Below are positions 61,001-64,000 of a stretch of 64,000 nt of DNA, piece by piece. The stretch is from Actinomycetota bacterium (GTDB lineage Bacteria; Actinomycetota; Actinomycetes; Mycobacteriales; Micromonosporaceae). How positions within the stretch are numbered: the first letter of the stretch is position 1; each line of letters starts with the position of its first letter. Location of the stretch: NCBI GenBank assembly GCA_005885555.1, contig VAWN01000030.1, positions 57,560 through 121,559 of the forward strand, written 5' to 3'. The notes under the pieces are model-generated. The model saw only the letters and a list, made by a program, of their open reading frames with translations. It searched no databases and was not told the origin of the DNA. The translations under genes were made by a program, and so were the position numbers.

Positions 61001-64000
61001 GTGCCGACGAAGACGCCGGTGTCCGGCTCACGCGTGTGCTCGCCGAGATAGCCGGTCTGCTCCAACAGGTTCCACGCGGTCTCCAGGAACAGCCGTTCCT
61101 GCGGGTCGATGTTCTCCGCGTCCCGTGGGAGGATCCCGAAGAACCCCGGGTCGAACTCGTCGATGCCGTCGAGGAAACCGCCCCAGCGACTGTAGGTGCG
61201 TTGCGCCCGGCCCTTTTCCGGGTCGAAGTGGGTGCGCCAGTCCCAGCGGTGCGCGGGTACCTCGGTCACACCGGTCCGCCCGTCGGCCAGCATGTGCCAG
61301 AACTCGTCGAGGTCGGCCGCGCCGGGGTACCGGCCCACCACACCGACGACCGCGATGTCCCCGTCCCGGACGGCCGACCGGGTGGCACCGGCCGGCAGCG
61401 CGGTGCGCGGCGCAGGCGCGGGCGGCGCTGCCGCCACGCCGAGCAGCGCGACGAGCGCCTCGGGGTGGGTTGCCGCGAAGTGCCCGGCCAGGTCGGCGAT
61501 CGTCAGGTGCTCGAACAGCAGGGTCGCCGGCAGGGTACCCAGGTCGCGCTCGAAGCGGCCGAGGATGTCCAGGCTGACGAGCGAGTCCACACCGTAGTTC
61601 TCGAACGTGACCCGGTCGTCCAGGTCGCTGTCCCGGAACCGGAGCACCTCCGCGAAAACCTTACGCACGTACCCTCGCACGGCGTCGCCGGCCGGCCCGC
61701 CGGTCGCTCCGGCGGCGACCGCGACGAACAGGCACTGCTCCAGGTCGTCCGGAGCGGTACCCGCAAAACCGAGCGTCCGCACCGGATCGAACCCGGCCGC
61801 GGCGAGGCTGCGCCGCCACTGGGCCGGGCCGAGCAACGGCGAATGGGGCAGCCGCACCGCCGCGTCCTCGGCACGCCACCAACCCGGCGTGAGGCCGAAC
61901 GTCAGCGTCACGAACGCCGACACCCGGGTCACCTCGTTCACCAGCAGCAGCCCACCGGGCCGCAGCAGCCGGCGCGCGTTCGCCAGCGTCCGTGGTACCC
62001 GCGCCGTCGCGTGCAACACATTCGTCGCCAGTACCACGTCGTACCCGTGCTCCGCGAAGCCCTGGTCGACCGGATCGCGCTCGATGTCGAGCAGTTCACA
62101 GCGCAGGAACGGGAACCGGGCGGCGAACGCGTCCTCGCCCCGGCGCAGGAACGCCGAGGAGATGTCGGTGTACCGGTACTCCACCGGTACCCCGCTGTCG
62201 GCGCAGGCGGCGAGCACGAAGGCGCTGCTGGCACCGGTACCCGCGCCGACCTCCACGATCCGCACCGGCCGGCCGGTTGCCCGGTGCATGTCCGGCAACG
62301 CGGTGCGGACCTGGTCGGCCATCATCCGGTGGTAGTGATCGGCCGAGGACTGTCCACTGTAGACACGTTCGATCAGGTCGGTCGAGCCGCCCGGGAACAG
62401 TACGCCCGTCGCACCGCGGCTGCCGTCGAGCACGTCGGGCAGCGCATCGATGCAGCGCTGCAACAGCTCGATGTGTGGGGCGAGGTCGGGGTACCGGACG
62501 CCCAGGGCCTCCGGCGTGGACAGGGCCGGCGGCGTGGCGGTGCCGGGTTCGAGCCGGTCGCCGGCGCGGCGGACCGCACCGGAGCGCTCCAGCAGCTCCA
62601 GTACCGCCGCGAACAGCCGTTCCTGCTCGGGTCGAACGTGCAGGCGCGCGGCGAGTTCGGCGACGGTTGCCGGTACCGACAGCGGCTCCCGCAAGCGCTG
62701 GGCGAGCAGGACCGGTGCGAGCGCGTCGAGTGCGGTGAACGCCTCCCTGGCGCGGGCGGTCGGGTCGTCGGGGGCGGCCGCCGGCCGCACCGGTTGGGCA
62801 GCCGGCGATCCGGTCGCCGGGCGCACCGGTTGGGCGGCCGGCTCGACGCCCAACCGGGCGAGGCCGTCCGGGTTCGCCTTGACCACGAGCGCCTGGGGTA
62901 CATCGTGGTGCAGCAGGGCGCACAGCGCCGCCATGCCCTCGGCCGGTGCGATCGAACCCACGCCGAACCCGGCGAGCCGTTGTGCGTAACGCTCGTCGGC
63001 GACCACGCCCACGCCGCCCCAGTAGCCCCAGTTGACCACCGACACCGGGGTGCGGTACCGGCGGCGCAGGTCCATCGCGTACGCGTCCTCGAACGTGCTC
63101 GCCGCGGCGTAGTTCGCCTGTCCGGCCGCGTCGGTGAAGGACACGGCCGAGGAGAAGAACGCCAGGAAGTCCAACCGCTCGGTGCACATCGCCTCGCCGA
63201 AGGCCACCGCCCCGGCCACCTTCGGCGCCAGTACCTCGGCCAGCTCGTCCTCGTCCATCCGGGCGAGGGTGCGGTCGCGCAGCACGAGCGCGGCATGGAA
63301 GGCACCGTGCAGCGCGCCGAACGTGCGCCGGGTGTGGCGGACGACGGCCCGCAGCGCGGCCGGATCGGTCACGTCGGCCGGCAGGTACACCGCGCGCCCG
63401 CCGAGCCGCTCGATCTCGGCGAGCAGCGCGGCGCTCCGCTCGTCGGGCAGGCGCCGGCCGACGATCGCCAGGCGGGCGTGCACGGTCCGGGCGAGGTACC
63501 GCGACAGCACCTGGCCGATGCCGCCGGTACCGCCGACGATCAGGTAGGTGCCGCCCGGCCGGAACGGGCCGCCGGCGGGTACCGTGCCGGCCGACAGGCG
63601 CGCGGGTACCGTGCCGGCCGGGAGGCGCGCCGGTTCCAGCACCCGGACCAGTCGGCGCCCGCCGCGGATCGCCACCAGCCGGTCGGTACCGGGCTCGCGG
63701 CGCAGCAACCGCACCAGCTCGTCGGTGTTCCAGCGGCCGGTACCCACGTCGACACAGCCGACCGTCCACTGTGGATACTCGGCGGCCAGCGACCCGACCA
63801 GCCCGGGCAACCCGGCCGCGTGCGGGCGCACCTCGCCGTCACCGACCGGTACCGCACCGGCCAGTACGACCGTCAGCGTCAGCGGCCGGCGTACCGGTGC
63901 CGTCCCGGTCAATGCCTGGATCACGCGGAAGAGCGCGAGCGTCGGCTGTTCCCCGTCGGCGGGCACGCGGCCGCGCCCGCAGGCGAGGAAGTACACCAGA
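52018..64000 (-). CDS. lnmJ: AT-less type I polyketide synthase, leinamycin-type end (LnmJ-like), N-terminus beyond edge
   Basis: The frame is open through base 64000, so the first residues are missing; nearly 4,000 residues are visible. Domains, by residues counted from 63996: KR (about 145-345; GGTYLIVGGTGGIG, NYAAAS), C-methyltransferase (about 480-760; IVEVGAGTGASSAF), ACP (Ser about 802), KS (about 880-1300; DSACSSS, EAHGTG, NVGHLEG), KR (about 1485-1930; GGTYLITGGAGGLG, VDYAAAN), ACP (about 2007), KS (about 2080-2500; DTACSSS), two ACPs (about 2755 and 2834), a DUF (about 2920-3245), a PLP-dependent SH domain (about 3290-3665) and a thioesterase (about 3710-3980; VLGSSFGG). No AT domain occurs, so malonyl must be loaded in trans. 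The order from the last KS on is that of leinamycin synthase LnmJ. The tandem ACPs are the likely beta-branching site. Confidence 0.93.
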   Translation of the reverse strand, partial: LVYFLACGRGRVPADGEQPTLALFRVIQALTGTAPVRRPLTLTVVLAGAVPVGDGEVRPHAAGLPGLVGSLAAEYPQWTVGCVDVGTGRWNTDELVRLLRREPGTDRLVAIRGGRRLVRVLEPARLPAGTVPARLSAGTVPAGGPFRPGGTYLIVGGTGGIGQVLSRYLARTVHARLAIVGRRLPDERSAALLAEIERLGGRAVYLPADVTDPAALRAVVRHTRRTFGALHGAFHAALVLRDRTLARMDEDELAEVLAPKVAGAVAFGEAMCTERLDFLAFFSSAVSFTDAAGQANYAAASTFEDAYAMDLRRRYRTPVSVVNWGYWGGVGVVADERYAQRLAGFGVGSIAPAEGMAALCALLHHDVPQALVVKANPDGLARLGVEPAAQPVRPATGSPAAQPVRPAAAPDDPTARAREAFTALDALAPVLLAQRLREPLSVPATVAELAARLHVRPEQERLFAAVLELLERSGAVRRAGDRLEPGTATPPALSTPEALGVRYPDLAPHIELLQRCIDALPDVLDGSRGATGVLFPGGSTDLIERVYSGQSSADHYHRMMADQVRTALPDMHRATGRPVRIVEVGAGTGASSAFVLAACADSGVPVEYRYTDISSAFLRRGEDAFAARFPFLRCELLDIERDPVDQGFAEHGYDVVLATNVLHATARVPRTLANARRLLRPGGLLLVNEVTRVSAFVTLTFGLTPGWWRAEDAAVRLPHSPLLGPAQWRRSLAAAGFDPVRTLGFAGTAPDDLEQCLFVAVAAGATGGPAGDAVRGYVRKVFAEVLRFRDSDLDDRVTFENYGVDSLVSLDILGRFERDLGTLPATLLFEHLTIADLAGHFAATHPEALVALLGVAAAPPAPAPRTALPAGATRSAVRDGDIAVVGVVGRYPGAADLDEFWHMLADGRTGVTEVPAHRWDWRTHFDPEKGRAQRTYSRWGGFLDGIDEFDPGFFGILPRDAENIDPQERLFLETAWNLLEQTGYLGEHTREPDTGVFVGTMYGSYGQLAAAGWAHGQLAGATSAYWSIANRVSYFLDLRGPSFAVDSACSSSLLAVHLASESIRRGECRMAIAGGVNVILHPAHFVALSGLNMLSADGRCKVFDARADGFVPGEGVGAVLLKPLSRAVADGDRIWGVIRSGFANAGGKTGGYTVPNPNAQAALVAEAVRRAGVDPATIGYVEAHGTGTELGDPIELAGLSRALGAGTPGGVRCAIGSVKANVGHLEGAAGIAGLTKVLLQLRHGQLAPCANLDEVNPKIELNPDRCYLPTSLTAWPRADGPDGPVPRRAGVSSFGAGGANVHLVVEEYADAESPRPAAPLGTERVFVLSARTRDQLAAFADRVARFLVGPAGAMVDLDALCYTSQVGRRELAERLAVPVRDTAALAAALAAFAGGTTPEWLCTGTAARSDAPVDRSASPADIAARWVRGAAVDWPALWPAPVPRRIPFPTYPFERKRYWMSGPAPATVPAPAAIAAPVTVDAEAVCRFQRPVWVPRAGTPAVWHPRVVLVVTADLSLAEAVAAALRHSGTRCVTAVSGPRLVQAGSFGYAFDPAADDQCAELAQALARRGLLPDTLVHAVADAGSAGSDGLAADLDRGLYPFLRLCTALLGERPQGPLRAVFAHPSRVDGPAPQHVAVAAAVRTLALEHTGFSGTRVEFAHTDGVPPSAAERAARLADEVTAGGRGDMEVCYRDGLRWVKRLEDFTPAPAGGPIVRPGGTYLITGGAGGLGLHVAGYLAGDGPVEVVLAGRKQPGPEAAQRIAALCRSGASVRFERADVTREDELRRLVRDCGTLRGIVHAAGVTRDARAVHKTRADIAAVLAPKVLGTVLLDEVTADAPLDFFALFSSVAAETGNPGQVDYAAANAFLNAFAQLREVRRERGERSGRTVAFGWPLWAEGGMTVDDATRRLMARHWSMVPMRTAVGLDAFRRGLSGGESTFVVVESVATPPEAAPAEVAPAVAAPVAAASTERLQETVEDRLRGMAATFLLIDPVEVELSDDLMETGFDSISLTELINQVNEAYGLDLLPTVLFECANLRAFAEYLVRHHATEIGGGTAPAERVPVPGPETRPAVAVPDGAVAIVGIAGTLPGSPDLDTFWRHLAAGDDLVGPAPADRLELHAHPDTAGVRAGFLDDVATFDAELFRISPAEAALMDPQQRLFLQTVWRAVEDAGYRPGSLAGTDTGLFVGVSTTDYADLLRQHGIPVAAHTASGIAHSILANRVSHVLDLRGPSEAVDTACSSSLVAIHRAVQALAAGDCTVAVAGGVNVLLSPGLFTAFTESGMLSPDGACKTFDSGADGYARGEGVGAVVLKPLAAAEACGDHIYAVIRGSAVNHGGRSTSLTAPNPQAQARVLVRAYRTAGVDPLTVTAIEAHGTGTRLGDPVEIEGLKKAFAELTGGQAPQEPTVAVGSVKTNVGHLEAAAGIAGILKTVLAMRYGLLPPSLHFTEPNPYLRLDGTPFFVNDRLRRWDGVPDGSGGAVRRAGVSSFGFGGTNAHVVLESHAVPPPAAVPGEPQLLVLSGRDEPSVRTAAAALADHLERHPDTDLARAAHTLQTGREPLAHRLAVVASEPVEAVHALRAAATGTPDGTVPTTGVPALDDLARRWLAGEDVSWDEWWHGREPGRTPLPGQPLSGRPYWFDGRAQRAGEEAAVPEPAQPQAIPAAVRHRGGKVSLVPPSNGAAPVAPAETATPVVPAVAEPTPVEPAPVRGRDVAAAVRGRDVTAAVRGHVADILGLTADEVDAGRSFVDLGLDSIFRMDLARRLNATFSLDLQAAELYEYDTVDQLAAHLTAAAPDVAPQAMPVPAEALRGAVQRIVDRTVDPALDFTANGLTSFDMLRVVSALERRFGALPKTLLFDHPSVDALAGQLAGTHGASATVELLRAVAAEEVPVGSPEDGVRLGTDADARPAADGAVVVRKRDLVALPHLAGALDDIDRRHGKEGGLAGRDIAPLAFVGSTRQAYFNFSRRGADLFAWSYAGSADEFPVLVGEWLDYAGRYGLRANFLSMLPMREVAGVPLTATPFGAVQRITDLAEFTLDGGRMTRLRYLVRKFEHAGDCRTEEYRPGSDTTTDREIADMVGRWGDQKQMVNPYVAVVRDELGHGILDARHRVFLTRVDGELANVVIVTRIPSEPGYLLDLEFYPKKAPRGGLEYAIVSILERLRDEGYPMFSFGASFGVKVCDSPNAAPDVEEGLDELRSVGIFGTGNFQFKNKFRPTNLPIYLCQRADEPHTSVADVILMIANPDTAATAPGMLTAPDAEPQPARPAPQPATEVRPASGTGQLAACGYNPLALRHADVAVDLITDSWAELDSPAILARATQLHDRARRAADPAGFPMPDWLPFDHAVPTGSGRQAEALLCRNWPGPRGTVIHTELFPTWALSLADAGFTALRTPTAADRRPRTTELFQGDLDLAQLRSRLAATNGGVSFVCVELSGNAGGGYPISMANLRAVREAAVRHGVPVVVDATRIVENAMFITGHEDGWRGRDVWAVVRELLALADTATFSLSKDFGVPAGGLVATRTAALADRLREHEALRGRETGLLARKLLACALDDRAAVAAGVAVRMDAVRTLWTALADAGVPVVAPASGHCVLLDVDRMPSFAGLSLPVESCLAWLYGRTGVRGGPHLSKGAPERYLRLAVPVGFSVAQAADVAERLVALWRDPDAVPDLVAVQSAGPVGSRYHPAGELPDDIEAAMREGHRPKDDNAAVLRERAPAAERTLLRVPDGEVEVFSAGTGPVLLLVPPFNIGAGVFAEQYAALPDRYRLVTVHHPGVGATTAAADLTLDGIAALYRTALDRLGERGPVHVLGSSFGGLVAQAFALRFPQDCASLVLVGSSYKVGNRHGEVNRLSVVAREDFDRITANGGPARLRDERAGLEELLLRCESMDPRIGLSYLDVFAAQPTLFARLPEIAVPTLILHGRHDTVVPVKAAHLLHGAIPDARYVELAGAGHFPCLTHPDEVHRLLLEFLRANDERRFARCGTASKP
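53000..54135 (-). other. SH domain of the PKS: PLP-dependent cysteine lyase
   Basis: A fold-type-I PLP domain related to tyrosine phenol-lyase and tryptophanase: FDHAVPTGSGRQAEALL, HTELFPTWALSLADAGF, VPVVVDATRIVENAMFI with the Asp that pairs with the pyridine nitrogen, and TFSLSKDFGVPAGG with the PLP lysine codon at 53461-53463. In LnmJ this domain cleaves the C-S bond of a cysteine-derived thioether, leaving sulfur on the polyketide. The key residues are present, so it is probably active. Confidence 0.85.
54255..55240 (-). other. DUF domain of the PKS (GNAT/DUF2156-like)
   Basis: About 330 residues resembling the C-terminal domain of phosphatidylglycerol lysyltransferases (DUF2156): VVRKRDLVALPHLAGALDD, LAFVGSTRQAYFNFSRRGADL, LEYAIVSILERLRDEGYPMFSFG and FGTGNFQFKNKFRP. 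In leinamycin synthase a domain of unknown function sits just before SH. By fold it could bring in an amino acid or its tRNA or CoA ester, which is inference. Confidence 0.75.
55471..55760 (-). other. Tandem ACP domains of the final PKS module
   Basis: The first ACP has DLGLDSIFRMDL; the second reads NGLTSFDMLRVVSAL, with Thr in place of the usual Asp before the phosphopantetheine Ser. Tandem ACPs are typical of modules where HCS enzymes act. The stretch before them has a duplicated VRGRDV unit. Confidence 0.8.

Noticed and set aside
1..64000. tRNA, rRNA or insertion sequences
   Set aside because: I saw no transposase, terminal inverted repeats with target duplications, or tRNA-like cloverleaf in the window.

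Overview
The window is high-GC (about 70-75%), densely coded actinobacterial chromosome. Actinobacterial marks are Rossmann/PAS/RsbR-S-T stress genes, DUF6292 and GntR/UTRA families, lipoproteins and an AT-less type I polyketide synthase. The hexamer GGTACC recurs every 150-250 bp, about tenfold above what base composition predicts; this compositional signature is shared by housekeeping and secondary-metabolite genes. A filamentous actinomycete (perhaps Micromonosporaceae) is likely, but no rRNA or tRNA is present to fix the family.

Left part (1-26 kb): an Hsp70-like ATPase cut by the left edge, DUF1062, an aldo/keto reductase, a lipoprotein, a secreted endonuclease/exonuclease/phosphatase-fold protein, a methyltransferase wrecked by a deletion with a 40-bp templated filler, a glyoxalase-cupin fusion, DUF2809, and a transglycosylase lipoprotein. 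At 7.36-8.67 kb a 35-residue acidic peptide sits directly before a JmjC oxygenase, a candidate RiPP unit. Then come an alpha/beta hydrolase, LtrA, two tandem M28-like secreted proteins (the first with a broken metal site), a serpin, a type-3 copper oxidase with a split-off beta domain, a GH35 galactosidase, YidD, and a GntR/cyclase-like divergent locus with GNAT and MFS genes.

Middle part (26-38.4 kb): a signalling block with two hybrid histidine kinases flanking an rsbR-rsbS-rsbT-rsbX stressosome operon; secreted proteins; a TylF-type O-methyltransferase; and an M50 site-2-type protease with a PqqD-like N-terminus, preceded by an unannotated 26-residue peptide gene and an intervening hairpin, a second candidate RiPP or peptide-signal unit.

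Right part (38.5-64 kb): a biosynthetic gene cluster resembling the leinamycin family. Its core is the 3' 12 kb of an AT-less PKS gene with order KR-MT-ACP-KS-KR-ACP-KS-ACP-ACP-DUF-SH-TE. The DUF plus PLP-dependent SH (cysteine lyase) pair is the leinamycin hallmark that puts sulfur on the polyketide. Downstream in the same operon are an HMG-CoA-synthase-like enzyme, an ACP, a KS with Cys replaced by Ser (decarboxylase type), and a type II thioesterase. A separate operon has an LnmK-like acyltransferase/decarboxylase with its own ACP and a flavin-reductase-fold protein. The cluster therefore seems to encode two different donor routes for beta-alkylation. A divergent operon (ACP, KS, truncated KS-like protein, acyl-activating enzyme) may make or load a special acyl unit. 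Regulators (Crp/Fnr and a LuxR-type HTH protein) and a cation/proton antiporter lie between the two halves. The trans-AT, enoyl-CoA hydratases and the rest of the PKS must lie beyond the right edge if the cluster is complete.
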